Shown one piece after another: positions 15,683-24,812 of a stretch of 64,000 bases of DNA (position 1 is its first letter; each line of letters begins with the position of its first letter). This DNA is from Flammeovirga sp. SJP92 (GTDB lineage Bacteria; Bacteroidota; Bacteroidia; Cytophagales; Flammeovirgaceae), in the NCBI RefSeq assembly GCF_001583495.1, contig NZ_LQAQ01000099.1, positions 192,001-256,000 of the forward strand, given 5' to 3'. The translations under genes and the position numbers were made by a program. The notes below the pieces were generated by a model that was given only the letters and a program-made list of their open reading frames with translations, made no database searches and was not told where the DNA came from.

Positions 15683-18532
15683 ATGAAAAGAATTATAACG
15701 CTTAGCTTATTGTGCATTGCTTTTTTTGCGAATGCTCAAGAGAACCGCTTAATTGTAGAAAAATCTGACGGAACAAAAACAAAAATCTTTATGAATGGGG
15801 GCAACCTCGCTTGGGATCAATTTGCCAATGATTTCGGGCCGGGTGCAACAAACTTCGATTACTTCGATGAGGTATTTACAGACTTCGAAAATGCAGGAGG
15901 TAACTCTATGCGTCTCTGGATTCATATTAATGGTGCCAACAATCCCAACCTAGACGGAAATGGTAAATGTACAGGACTGGAAGAAAGTCATATTGATGAT
16001 ATGCGTGCTGTGCTGAACCTAGCCTATAACCATAACATTGTTTTGGTGATGAGCTTGTGGTCGTTTGATATGTTGAATAATAGAGATTATCCGCTTGAAG
16101 TTTCTGAACAAGGCCATAAAATTCTGACGGAAGAGGCCAATGTACAGGCGTATATTGATAATGCTTTGATCCCTATGGTAGAAGCTTTCAAAGATCATCC
16201 AGCTGTAGGTGCTTGGGAGATTTTCAACGAGCCAGAGGGAATGAGTGATGAGTTTGGCTGGTCACATACTCGACATGTACCTATGAGCGTTATCCAAAGG
16301 TTTGTAAACCGTTGTACGGGGGCAATTCACAGAGTTGATCCAGAGGCACAAGTGACCAATGGTACTTGGTCTATGTATGCAGGAACTGACATTTACAACA
16401 GCCAAAATCCTATTTACAAAAACTACTACAGTGATGAGGAATTAATCGCTGCAGGCGGAGATAGTTTAGGAACATTGGATTTCTATCAAATGCATTATTA
16501 TGACTGGATGAACAATGAAATTTCTGTGATGCATCATCCTGCTTCTTATTGGGAACTAGACAAACCTATTTTAGTAGGGGAATTCTACCCTCTTGATGCA
16601 AAAGGAATTGCTTGGCAAACCTATCATGATTTGTTGTACAATTCGGGTTATGCAGGAGCTATGTCTTGGCAATGGTATGGTGAAAAAGGGCAAATTGAAC
16701 CTTACAGAACGAACATGGTAGCCTTGATGGAAAGCATTAAAGATTACCCTGATATACAGATTGAAGCAGGAAGGAATCGTTTTCCAACCATTAATAAAAT
16801 CGATAACGGTTTGTTTTATAAAAATGCAGATCCTGTGGGCAATTATGTGGATCTAGATTCAATCGCCAATGATCCTGATAATGGAGCTTTGACTTTTAGT
16901 GTAAAAAGCAATTCAAACCCTGATTTAGTCACTGTGAGTATTAATAGTGAAAACCAAGTAGGGTTAAGTTTTACACCAGAAATGATTGGTGAAGCAACGG
17001 TGGTCATTGAAGTGGCAGACGAAGGTGGTTTGACGGCTATTTCTGAATTCAACATTGCAGTAAGAGAACCAGGAACGGGAAACTTAGCACTTTTCCGAAC
17101 AACCGTTTATAGTTCTTCCAACGAACCTGGAACCTCAACAGCAGATCCTATTTTTGCAACTGATGGAGATTATAATACACGTTGGTCAAGTGCTTATGAA
17201 GACCCAACATGGTATTATGTAGATCTTGGAGCTACTTACCAAGTAAGCCAAGTGAAACTTTTCTGGGAAACCGCTTTTGGTCAGCGTTATGAAATTCAGT
17301 TGAGTGATGACGCAACGACTTGGACTACTGTTTATACAGAAAATAGTGGAGATGGTGGAGAAGATGATATTATTTTTCCAGCGGAACCTGCACGTTATGT
17401 TCGTATGTATGGAGTGCAGAGAGGAACGCGTTGGGGATACTCATTGTTTGAGTTTGAAGTGTACGGAGAAGGCAGTGTAAACCAATCACCAACAGCTTCT
17501 ATCACTGCTACACCAACTTCAGGTGATGTTCCTTTACTCGTTACTTTTGATGGAAGCACTTCTTCAGATCCTGATGGTACTATAGCGAGTTATGAATGGA
17601 ATTTCGGAGACAGCATTGCCACAGGTGTGAACGTTACAAAGGTTTTTACAGAAAAAGGAACTTACGCAGTACAGCTTAAAGTAACAGATGAGAATGGAGC
17701 ATCAGACATGACTTCAGTAAATATTGTTGTCAACGACCCTAATAATCCAAACCTTCCTCCAGTTGCCATGATTTCGGCAGATCCCGTTTCAGGAACAGAA
17801 CCTCTAACAGTTAACTTCAATGCATCGGCTTCTTCAGATGCAGACGGAAGTATTGCAAGTTACGCTTGGGATTTTGGCAACGGTACAACAGAAACAGGAG
17901 TAGAAGTGAGTCATACCTTCACAACAGCAGGTTCGTATAATGTAGTTTTATTGGTCACAGACAATGAAGGAGCATCTTCTCAAGACACTGTCACGATTAC
18001 TGTAGATCCGTGGGAAGCATGTGCCAATCCAACACCAATTTCAGTTCCTTTTGTTCAAAACGGAGCCGGAGACTTCTGCTGGGTCGCTACAGAATCTTTC
18101 CCAATTATTAATTCATGGAATGTTGAATTATTAGAAATCAATGGCGTTGACTTTACAAACAAATACAGCCAAGACATTCCTCCCGCCATCAATGGAGAGT
18201 GGGTAATCCGTTACGTTGGGTTATTTGGATGGTCACATTTCCATATTGAAGCACCTGCTAATGCTGTAGCAACACAAGCTCAAGTTCAAACACAGCAAGC
18301 ACAAACAGTCTACCCAAATCCATTTACCACGTCAGTGACTGTAGATTTAAAAGGCACAAATGCTTCTAAAGTGGAACTAATTGATGAATCAGGGCAATTA
18401 CTTTCTACTTACAGCGGAGAAGCTTTGAATTCAGATGAATTAAAAATCAATGTAGACGCACCAGGAACTCAGTTTTTTGTTCGAATCTACAGTGGCAATG
18501 AGATCACAGTGAAAAAGATTTTTAGACAATAA
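15683..18532 (+). CDS. Secreted glycoside hydrolase (clan GH-A, GH5/mannanase-like) with F5/8C, two PKD domains and T9SS sorting tail
   Basis: 949 residues. Signal peptide 1-19 (cleavage after ANAQ region). A TIM-barrel catalytic domain spans about 25-355, with NEP at 182-184 giving the likely acid/base Glu183 and VGEF with likely nucleophile Glu300. A cadherin/Ig-like domain follows (about 365-460), then an F5/8-type C (CBM32-like) domain (about 466-605), two PKD domains (about 608-690 and 695-778, each with YxWxFG), a linker domain, and a C-terminal Por/T9SS type A sorting domain (about 875-949, VYPNPF start, VKKIFRQ end). It should be exported by Sec, cross the outer membrane by T9SS and act on a plant or algal beta-mannan-like polysaccharide; the substrate is inferred. 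Confidence 0.85.
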   Translation: MKRIITLSLLCIAFFANAQENRLIVEKSDGTKTKIFMNGGNLAWDQFANDFGPGATNFDYFDEVFTDFENAGGNSMRLWIHINGANNPNLDGNGKCTGLEESHIDDMRAVLNLAYNHNIVLVMSLWSFDMLNNRDYPLEVSEQGHKILTEEANVQAYIDNALIPMVEAFKDHPAVGAWEIFNEPEGMSDEFGWSHTRHVPMSVIQRFVNRCTGAIHRVDPEAQVTNGTWSMYAGTDIYNSQNPIYKNYYSDEELIAAGGDSLGTLDFYQMHYYDWMNNEISVMHHPASYWELDKPILVGEFYPLDAKGIAWQTYHDLLYNSGYAGAMSWQWYGEKGQIEPYRTNMVALMESIKDYPDIQIEAGRNRFPTINKIDNGLFYKNADPVGNYVDLDSIANDPDNGALTFSVKSNSNPDLVTVSINSENQVGLSFTPEMIGEATVVIEVADEGGLTAISEFNIAVREPGTGNLALFRTTVYSSSNEPGTSTADPIFATDGDYNTRWSSAYEDPTWYYVDLGATYQVSQVKLFWETAFGQRYEIQLSDDATTWTTVYTENSGDGGEDDIIFPAEPARYVRMYGVQRGTRWGYSLFEFEVYGEGSVNQSPTASITATPTSGDVPLLVTFDGSTSSDPDGTIASYEWNFGDSIATGVNVTKVFTEKGTYAVQLKVTDENGASDMTSVNIVVNDPNNPNLPPVAMISADPVSGTEPLTVNFNASASSDADGSIASYAWDFGNGTTETGVEVSHTFTTAGSYNVVLLVTDNEGASSQDTVTITVDPWEACANPTPISVPFVQNGAGDFCWVATESFPIINSWNVELLEINGVDFTNKYSQDIPPAINGEWVIRYVGLFGWSHFHIEAPANAVATQAQVQTQQAQTVYPNPFTTSVTVDLKGTNASKVELIDESGQLLSTYSGEALNSDELKINVDAPGTQFFVRIYSGNEITVKKIFRQ

Positions 18533-18591
18533 AAACTTAATCTTAGATTCTAAGTTAAAAAAGCAACATATAAAATCAGCACAAAACACCT

Positions 18592-18620
18592 AGCCTCGAA
18601 TGCAAATTCGGGGCTTTTTC
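18592..18620 (+). terminator. Terminator of the glycoside hydrolase gene
   Basis: AGCCTCGAA pairs with TTCGGGGCT (one wobble) around TGCAAA, followed by TTTTTCT. Confidence 0.75.
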
Positions 18621-18633
18621 TGTTACAATCCCC

Positions 18634-18853
18634 CTGGCGCAAGTGTTAAGCCGATAGGCGTCACTTGTGCCTAACAATCGGAAAAGTCTCCAGACTTCCG
18701 AGTCAACAGATCAAAAAATATTCATGATAGAATTACAAATTATATAAATCCTTTTATCAAAGAATATTGACCATTAATTTGTGGAGAGGAGAGTCAATAT
18801 ACTCTTTAAAGATATAGGCATAAGTAATATCTCCGGCTTAACACTTATGCTAG
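18634..18853 (+). mobile_element. 220-bp inverted-repeat element, copy C
   Basis: Begins CTGGCGCAAGTGTTAAGCC; the right end is partly decayed (CTCCGGCTTAACACTTATGC). It lies between the glycoside hydrolase terminator and the gene at 18877, in the same orientation as that gene and 23 nt before its ATG. Confidence 0.8.
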
Positions 18854-18876
18854 CTGGGGGGATAAAAAATAAAATA

Positions 18877-19530
18877 ATGAAGTATTATAAAGGTATTAAT
18901 GATGCTGAATATGGGTTTCAGGCACAAGTAGACTTTGGTGATGAAAAACTACTAAAAAAAGATATATATAAGGAAGTAGAATTTAGTTTCATAGATAGTA
19001 TTAACTATGTAAAAACAAAAGTCAAAACAGATGTTTTAGATATTGGTAGCTTGAGTTTTCATGGTTTACTGGTTAGTGAAAAATTCTATTCTATTTGTGA
19101 AAGGTTTGATTCTCATCAGGTTCAATTTGTAGACATCATTGGAGATGAAAATTTAAAAGGATATAAATTTATGTTCTTCAATGGGGATTTGACCACAAAA
19201 ATCGATTATAGAAAAACAAATTTCATTTTATGCGAAAACATGTTAGATGAGTTTGAAGTGTTAAATGAAAATTTAGAACCAAGTAGAAAAAACATGATAA
19301 ATATTGACAAAGAAATATGTAGTGTAGATATATTCAAACAGTTAATACCTAAAAATGGCTTTTCCTTTATTGAAGGTTTTGATATCAATAAGTATAATAT
19401 TTTTAGGATAGGACATTTTGATGAACATTTTTATTTTTCTGAAAAAGTAGTTAAAGCTCTAAAAGCTGAAAATATAACAGGTATTACATTTGTAGAATCA
19501 GTTAATTTTTCTCCTTTCACTCACTGTTAA
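18877..19530 (+). CDS. Imm11/DUF1629-like orphan immunity protein
   Basis: 217 residues from the ATG at 18877 (MKYYKGINDAEYGF). A longer frame starting at 18781 exists, but its first 32 codons are read through the right arm of a repeat element, so the internal start is preferred. The layout fits the Imm11/Imm43 (DUF1629) group: HGLLVSEKFYSICERF, then HQVQFVDI, a KTNFILCENM strand region, and the C-terminal FRIGHFDEHFYFSEKVVKAL...ITGITF that matches the usual end (SexLxxALxxxxxTGxxF). No toxin gene is adjacent, so it is an orphan, probably protecting against toxins of neighbouring strains. Family by pattern recognition only. Confidence 0.6.
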   Translation: MKYYKGINDAEYGFQAQVDFGDEKLLKKDIYKEVEFSFIDSINYVKTKVKTDVLDIGSLSFHGLLVSEKFYSICERFDSHQVQFVDIIGDENLKGYKFMFFNGDLTTKIDYRKTNFILCENMLDEFEVLNENLEPSRKNMINIDKEICSVDIFKQLIPKNGFSFIEGFDINKYNIFRIGHFDEHFYFSEKVVKALKAENITGITFVESVNFSPFTHC

Positions 19531-19561
19531 AGGTTAAAGTATTTTTGTTTCCTAGTGGAAG

Positions 19562-19657
19562 GAGTTGTCCCATTCTCATGGGAAAGATGGTCTCATAGTA
19601 ATGGGAAAAGGTGTCCCTTCTATATGGGAAATCCTTTCCCATGTATAGGGGAAAGAG
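19562..19657. repeat. GTCCCAT hairpin array, copy 2
   Basis: Second copy of the array at 8222-8311, with the terminal inverted repeat now imperfect (two wobbles, one mismatch). It ends 17 nt before copy D of the 220-bp element, exactly as at the first site. It follows the orphan immunity gene. Confidence 0.8.
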
Positions 19658-19673
19658 CCTCTCTCTTCCTTCT

Positions 19674-19890
19674 TTGGCGCAAGTGTTAAGCCGATAGGCG
19701 TCACTTGTGTCTAACAATCGGAAAAGTCTCCCGACTTCCGAATCAACATAACGCAGGAACAGATAATTTAGAATAATCAAATTTTACAAATCTTTTCCCT
19801 TGTAAACCTAATGTTTTGTGGGGTAGGGAGTCTACAGACTCCTTCAAAATATAGACACAAGTGACGCCTCTGGCTTAACACTTGCGCCAG
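19674..19890 (+). mobile_element. 220-bp inverted-repeat element, copy D
   Basis: Both terminal repeats are well preserved (TGGCGCAAGTGTTAAGCC; GGCTTAACACTTGCGCCAG). The middle differs from copies B and C and matches copy E (TTTTCCCTTGTAAACCTAATG), so there are two subfamilies. It lies between convergent genes 18877-19530 and 19923-20411. Confidence 0.8.
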
Positions 19891-19922
19891 GGGGCGGTAC
19901 TTGTAGTTCGCACTCCAAATTA

Positions 19923-20411
19923 CTACTTATAATCTTTTGGAAGTCGTTTTAGAAGTTCCTGACGTGATAGATTAATACAATAAGATAGAAAGATATTACG
20001 GATCAATATCAGATCATTGTCGATGTTTGGTTTTTCACTTTTCTCAGAATCAAAAACTAAAATCTTTGTAATTTGTCGAATTCTATGACCTTTCTCATAT
20101 AAGGAAATGATAAAGGTGTCATTATCATAACCTGGGTCTCTAAAATAATATTGAATTATAGTATCTTTTTCTATTAACATTGCCATTCGGACTATTTCGT
20201 CAAAGTTGGGTTTGCAAGTATCTGTAATATTTTGTTCTGTAATCAATGAATCTAAAATATAACTTCTTGTTTGAACAGAGTCTTTATTGATTCTTATAAT
20301 TTTTTTTACAGCTCCGTTCATTTCAGGTCTCTGTAATATGATTTCATCAACCTGACTGAATAAAGACAGTGGAAATAGCGTAAACAAAAATATATAAATA
20401 AAGTTTTTCAT
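19923..20411 (-). CDS. Unknown secreted protein
   Basis: 162 residues with a Sec signal peptide (hydrophobic 4-18, then FSQVDE). The mature part is mixed alpha/beta, with a CKPNFDEIVRMAMLIEKDTIIQYYF segment broken by no obvious motif. I do not recognise it. It sits between repeat elements in the accessory patch and ends about 30 nt from copy D. Confidence 0.55.
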   Translation of the reverse strand: MKNFIYIFLFTLFPLSLFSQVDEIILQRPEMNGAVKKIIRINKDSVQTRSYILDSLITEQNITDTCKPNFDEIVRMAMLIEKDTIIQYYFRDPGYDNDTFIISLYEKGHRIRQITKILVFDSEKSEKPNIDNDLILIRNIFLSYCINLSRQELLKRLPKDYK

Positions 20412-20458
20412 ATCATTGTAATCTACAAGTTATTGGTATTGCTTCTTTAATCGTTTGT

Positions 20459-20644
20459 TTATTGTGGCTTTATTTTTCCGTCTTTAACTTCATTCGCATG
20501 AAATACCGCTCGTAGTAAACTTCCAAATAACTCCTCAGTTAAATTGTAAATAAAGTTTTGAACACCACTTGGAACATTGTCTTTCAAACTAAAACCCGAA
20601 ATAAGGATTGTAGTATCAGTAAAAAAGATCCAATAACGAAACTA
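20459..20644 (-). pseudogene. 3' fragment of an unknown gene
   Basis: The minus strand is open for about 60 codons (...RYWIFFTDTTILISGFSLKD ... AVFHANEVKDGKIKPQ, stop) with no start codon, bounded upstream by a stop at 20642-20644 and then by a remnant of the 220-bp element. The protein-like composition suggests the C-terminal end of a gene whose 5' part was removed. Not recognised. Confidence 0.5.
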
Positions 20645-20668
20645 ATAATATCTTATTCAGAATAATCT

Positions 20669-20695
20669 AAGACTCCGGCTTAACACTTGTACCAG
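20669..20695. mobile_element. Fragment of the 220-bp element (right end only)
   Basis: Only CTCCGGCTTAACACTTGTACCAG remains. It lies between a truncated gene and the end of the lipoprotein gene at 20703. Confidence 0.6.
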
Positions 20696-20702
20696 TACTT
20701 CA

Positions 20703-21347
20703 CTAATTGATATACTCCGAAATAGAAATCTCAATTACATCGTTTTCCTTTTTCAATACTATTCCATTGTAAACCATGTTTTCCATAGCATCCTCAACAT
20801 TAATGAGTATTATTTTTTGAGAAGCGGAATGATTTTCAATGCTGTAGGAAGAGTCTGACAATGAGCTTTCATAGTCTTTAAAACCTGTTTCCTTTGCTAG
20901 TTTTATAGATTCTTCAATCCAATAATCCATACTATCAAGACCAATGTTAGATGTTGTTTTGAGGATTACAGAAGTATTGAAATGATAACATCCACCTTGG
21001 CTTAAAAACAAACTATCTTGATCTCGAGCAACAGCAATATGATTCCTTAAACTATCCCATTGGAAAGATTTATATCCTAACTGATTTGCCCATTTTGTAG
21101 TGATCTCTTTTATATCATCATCGAAGATACAGTCAGGTTCGACGATTACTTTTTCCTTTGAAACTTGAGTTTTCACCTTCGCTTTGGTGATTGTATCTTT
21201 AGGCACCTCAACACTTACTTTCTCTTTTTTCTGAGGTTGAGGCTCCACTTTAGTTTCAGCTATTACCACTTCTGTTTTTTCACTTTGGGGCTGATTGCAT
21301 GCGTATAAAAAAAGAAGAGCCAAAAAAAGTATTTTACTAGTTTTCAT
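20703..21347 (-). CDS. Unknown lipoprotein
   Basis: 214 residues. Lipoprotein signal with LYAC (Cys17), then a low-complexity Lys/Glu/Val linker (about 22-70) that would span away from the membrane, then a soluble domain with two cysteines (72 and about 119). Not recognised. The linker-plus-small-domain design is common for outer-membrane lipoproteins of this phylum. Confidence 0.6.
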   Translation of the reverse strand: MKTSKILFLALLFLYACNQPQSEKTEVVIAETKVEPQPQKKEKVSVEVPKDTITKAKVKTQVSKEKVIVEPDCIFDDDIKEITTKWANQLGYKSFQWDSLRNHIAVARDQDSLFLSQGGCYHFNTSVILKTTSNIGLDSMDYWIEESIKLAKETGFKDYESSLSDSSYSIENHSASQKIILINVEDAMENMVYNGIVLKKENDVIEISISEYIN

Positions 21348-21426
21348 TTTAATTCAATAGTTTGTGATAAATAAGAGCCCGAATTTATTCAATAATCATT
21401 ATGACAAATGAATAAATATTTCTCTG

Positions 21427-21609
21427 ACTCTAACAATCGGAAAAGTCTCCCGACTTCCTAGTTTACATAACGAAGGAACAGATATGATGGGAAGTTCAAA
21501 TTTTCTAAACCTTTTCCCTTGTAAACCTAATGGCTTGTGAGGTAGGGAGTCAACAGACTCCTTCAAAATATAGACACAAGTGACGCCTCCGGCTTAACAC
21601 TTGCGCCAG
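21427..21609 (+). mobile_element. 220-bp inverted-repeat element, copy E (left end lost)
   Basis: Lacks the left terminal repeat but keeps the internal hairpins and a perfect right end (GGCTTAACACTTGCGCCAG). It matches the subfamily of copy D. It is the last copy in the window. Confidence 0.75.
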
Positions 21610-21630
21610 TGGATTTAACACATGTATCAC

Positions 21631-22014
21631 TTAAACCTTCCTCAAAACAAAATACTCCACCCAATAAGCCACAATTCCACCAAAAGTATAACTCACCATA
21701 TCACTCCAAAGAAATCCGTGTCCCAAGGTCAAACTGCCAATAGTCGTTTTTCGGATGGCGACCAGCCAATCATAATCCAAGATTTGTTGTAGTTCGATCA
21801 GGTAACAAATCAATACACTGATGATCAATACCGTTTTCGATGGGCTTTTATAGAGTAGGAAGGCGATGATAAAATAGAACATTACGGCATAGAAAAAATC
21901 TCCTAAGTAGGGATAGATAAACTCAGGAGTGATACGTGTTCTTGATAAAAGGCCTAAGCCGATTACGATGACGATATAAATAAAATAAAGCAGGCGGTTG
22001 CGTTGGTAAGTCAT
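21631..22014 (-). CDS. DUF2809 family membrane protein
   Basis: 127 residues, four hydrophobic helices. Family features are the start RNRLLYF...GLGLLSR, the YLGDFFYAVMFY segment, an intramembrane IELQQ and the end LGHGFLWSDMVSYTFGG. DUF2809/VanZ-like small membrane proteins have no settled function. It lies downstream of aspS on the same strand but beyond the aspS terminator. Confidence 0.8.
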   Translation of the reverse strand: MTYQRNRLLYFIYIVIVIGLGLLSRTRITPEFIYPYLGDFFYAVMFYFIIAFLLYKSPSKTVLIISVLICYLIELQQILDYDWLVAIRKTTIGSLTLGHGFLWSDMVSYTFGGIVAYWVEYFVLRKV

Positions 22015-22044
22015 AATGAATGGAGTTTAGCTTAAAGATAAAAA

Positions 22045-22073
22045 AAGCCAACCTACAATAATGCAGATTGGCT
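22045..22073 (-). terminator. aspS terminator
   Basis: On the minus strand AGCCAATCT pairs with AGGTTGGCT (one mismatch) and is followed by seven T. It lies 30 nt after the aspS stop. Confidence 0.75.
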
Positions 22074-22102
22074 GATTCTTTTAAACGGTATCGTCTAAAA
22101 AT

Positions 22103-23860
22103 CTATTCTTTGATATCCAATTGGATACTTAAGTCTTTCAATTGTTGAGCATCAGCAACTGATGGCGATTCGATCATTACATCTCTACCTGAAGTGTTTT
22201 TCGGGAATGCGATGAAGTCACGGATAGAATCCACACCACCAAATAATGAACAAAGGCGGTCGAAACCTAAGGCGATACCACCGTGAGGAGGTGCACCGTA
22301 TTCGAAAGCGTTCATTAAGAAACCAAACTGCTCTTGTGCTTCTTCTGGAGTGAATCCTAAAGCGTCGAACATGTCTGCTTGATCTGATTTGTCGTGGATA
22401 CGGATAGAACCACCACCAACTTCAACACCGTTGATGACCATGTCATACGCGTTTGCACGAGCATTGTAACGGTCCGTTTTCAAGATTTCAGCATCTTCTG
22501 GAAGTACTGATGTGAATGGGTGGTGCATTGCGTGGTAATGACCAGTTTCCTCGTCTTTTTCGAACATTGGGAAGTTCACAACCCAAAGTGGAGAGAATTC
22601 TTGACGGTTTCTTAAACCTAAGCGCTCACCCATTTCTAAACGAAGCTCACACATTTGCTTACGCGTAGTGTCCAACTCACCTGATAATACTAATAACAAG
22701 TCACCTGCTTCAGCACCTGCTTTTTCAGCCCATGCTTTCAAGTCGTCTTGTGAGTAGAATTTATCTACAGAAGATTTGAATGAACCATCTTCGTTACACT
22801 TCACATAAACTAAACCTTTTGCTCCGATTTGAGGACGTTGTACCCACTTCGTTAACTCATCCACTTGCTTACGAGTGTATGAAGCACAACCTTTCGCACA
22901 AATACCTAAAACGATTTCCGCTGAATCAAATACTTTGAAGCCTTTGTTTTGAGCAACATCGTTTAAGTCCACGAATTTCATTTCGAAACGAGTATCAGGC
23001 TTATCCGAACCGTAGTCACGCATAGCGTCAGCATACTCCATTCTTGGAAATTCAGGAAGTTCGATACCTTTCACCATTTTGAAAAGGTGACGCATCATTC
23101 CTTCGAAGTTGTTGATGATGTCCTCACGATCAACGAATGCCATTTCACAGTCAATTTGAGTAAACTCAGGCTGACGGTCAGCACGTAAATCTTCATCACG
23201 GAAACATTTTACAATTTGGAAGTAGCGGTCCATACCACCGACCATCAATAATTGCTTAAATGTTTGAGGTGATTGAGGCAAAGCATAAAATTCACCTGGG
23301 TTCATTCTTGATGGTACCAAGAAGTCACGAGCACCCTCTGGAGTAGATTTGATCAAAACAGGAGTTTCAACTTCAATGAAATCTTGATCTGATAAATATC
23401 TTCTTACCTCTTGAGCAATCTTGTGACGTAATACTAATTTCTCACGAACAGGATTACGACGGATGTCCAAGTAACGATACTTCATACGTAGCTCGTCGCC
23501 ACCATCAGTTTCATCTTCAATTTTGAAAGGAGGAGTTTGTGCCTCATTCAAAATTTCCAAATCGCTTAAACGCAACTCAATATTACCAGTTGGGATATTA
23601 GGGTTTTTAGCCGCTCTTTCGATTACTTCACCAGTAGCTTGTAATACATATTCACGACCTACTTTACGAGCAGTTTCCAATAGTGCTGCAGCTGCATTAC
23701 CATCATCTTCGATCAACAACTGAGTGATACCGTAACGGTCACGGATGTCGATCCAGATTAAACCACCTTTATCACGGACAGCTTGCGCCCATCCGCTTAA
23801 TGTCACCTTTTGCCCAATATGGCCTTCACGGAGTTCTCCGCAGTTATGCGTTCTAAGCAT
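22103..23860 (-). CDS. aspS: Aspartate--tRNA ligase
   Basis: 585 residues, the usual length of bacterial AspRS. N-terminal OB-fold anticodon-binding domain (about 1-105), class II catalytic core with motif 2 [18 protein letters not shown] (220-237), a GAD insertion domain (about 290-420) and motif 3 [10 protein letters not shown] near 535. It charges tRNA-Asp with aspartate in the cytoplasm. I did not decide between a discriminating and a non-discriminating enzyme; gatC at 48490 shows that an amidotransferase exists. Confidence 0.97.
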   Translation of the reverse strand: MLRTHNCGELREGHIGQKVTLSGWAQAVRDKGGLIWIDIRDRYGITQLLIEDDGNAAAALLETARKVGREYVLQATGEVIERAAKNPNIPTGNIELRLSDLEILNEAQTPPFKIEDETDGGDELRMKYRYLDIRRNPVREKLVLRHKIAQEVRRYLSDQDFIEVETPVLIKSTPEGARDFLVPSRMNPGEFYALPQSPQTFKQLLMVGGMDRYFQIVKCFRDEDLRADRQPEFTQIDCEMAFVDREDIINNFEGMMRHLFKMVKGIELPEFPRMEYADAMRDYGSDKPDTRFEMKFVDLNDVAQNKGFKVFDSAEIVLGICAKGCASYTRKQVDELTKWVQRPQIGAKGLVYVKCNEDGSFKSSVDKFYSQDDLKAWAEKAGAEAGDLLLVLSGELDTTRKQMCELRLEMGERLGLRNRQEFSPLWVVNFPMFEKDEETGHYHAMHHPFTSVLPEDAEILKTDRYNARANAYDMVINGVEVGGGSIRIHDKSDQADMFDALGFTPEEAQEQFGFLMNAFEYGAPPHGGIALGFDRLCSLFGGVDSIRDFIAFPKNTSGRDVMIESPSVADAQQLKDLSIQLDIKE

Positions 23861-23942
23861 TTTATGTCTTTTTTTATATTGAATTCTCTTGAATATAGGG
23901 ACTTGTCAAATCATAAGGCATGAGAAGCCACTAAACCGACTG

Positions 23943-23950
23943 CAAAAATA
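23943..23950 (-). promoter_or_regulatory. Candidate Bacteroidetes -7 element of aspS
   Basis: Minus strand reads TATTTTTG, matching TAnnTTTG, about 83 nt before the aspS ATG. No good TTTG -33 box at the ideal distance. Confidence 0.35.
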
Positions 23951-24079
23951 AGGAGTAGTTTGTAGAGGAAAAAACGATTTAAGAATTCGTTTTGATAGAT
24001 TTGAAACTTTTTCTGTATTTTTTATAAAATTGATAGCATAATTCCCTGATATCGATACTTTTTCTAATCATCAATCGGA

Positions 24080-24583
24080 TTATTCATAAGTATGAAGCAG
24101 GTAATCTAAAGTGATATCAATTTTATCAGAAGGAATGTAGCGTGTAATCATTCCAAGGTCCTCTGCTTTTTGTGCAGAAAACTGTTCAAGGTTCTGATTT
24201 TTGATGTCAAACCCATTGGCAAAAATTGCTTCTTCTGTAGCGTAAGAAAGGTCGCTTGCCTTAATAAATTCAGATCCTATTGTATTGGTTGTTCCTTCCA
24301 CGACACAGACGGTCATTGGTCTCATGTTCTGGACCTTTTCTTTTAGAGAAATAAAATATTCACTTTCTATGATGAATTTATCATCACCATTTCTAGATTG
24401 CTTTAGGAAGAAGTTTTCTTGAATAGTTCTAAATATTACCATATCAACAGTAGCATCATCATTGATCACATTAATTTCATTGATGATTTGTATGGTATTA
24501 TCATTTGATAGTTCATTCAAGCATTGGTTTGGTAAGTAGATGGTAACTACATTTCCTTTTCGAGAACTGAAAATGTTTTTCAT
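24080..24583 (-). CDS. Degenerate crotonase-fold (enoyl-CoA hydratase-like) protein
   Basis: 167 residues. The start (RKGNVVTIYLPNQCLNELSN), the middle strand DMVIFRTIQENFFL, and RPMTVCVVEGTTNTIGSEFIKASDLSYATEEAIF follow the enoyl-CoA hydratase/isomerase pattern (AxxxGxxxGxGxxxxxxxDxxxA). Residues normally forming the oxyanion hole and catalytic glutamates are not conserved, and the C-terminal trimerisation part is missing (about 167 against about 260 residues). It probably binds something crotonase-like without catalysing hydration. It lies between aspS and gluQ on the same strand with gaps of about 220 nt. Confidence 0.55.
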   Translation of the reverse strand: MKNIFSSRKGNVVTIYLPNQCLNELSNDNTIQIINEINVINDDATVDMVIFRTIQENFFLKQSRNGDDKFIIESEYFISLKEKVQNMRPMTVCVVEGTTNTIGSEFIKASDLSYATEEAIFANGFDIKNQNLEQFSAQKAEDLGMITRYIPSDKIDITLDYLLHTYE

Positions 24584-24812
24584 GTTGATGAATTGTTATT
24601 GTAGTAAATCTTGTAGTGATCAGGCACTTACATAGTAGTAAATGCATTACGGTTCATTGGTCCTAATATTAGTGATTGCTAATAGGGGCTATTGTAACTT
24701 ACTGATATCCAAAATTACTTTTTTATTAACATAAATGTGATGACCACCGTTATTAAAAATCAATAACTATCATTCTCTATTAAATGAGTTTGTTCAGTGT
24801 TGTGAGTAGTGA

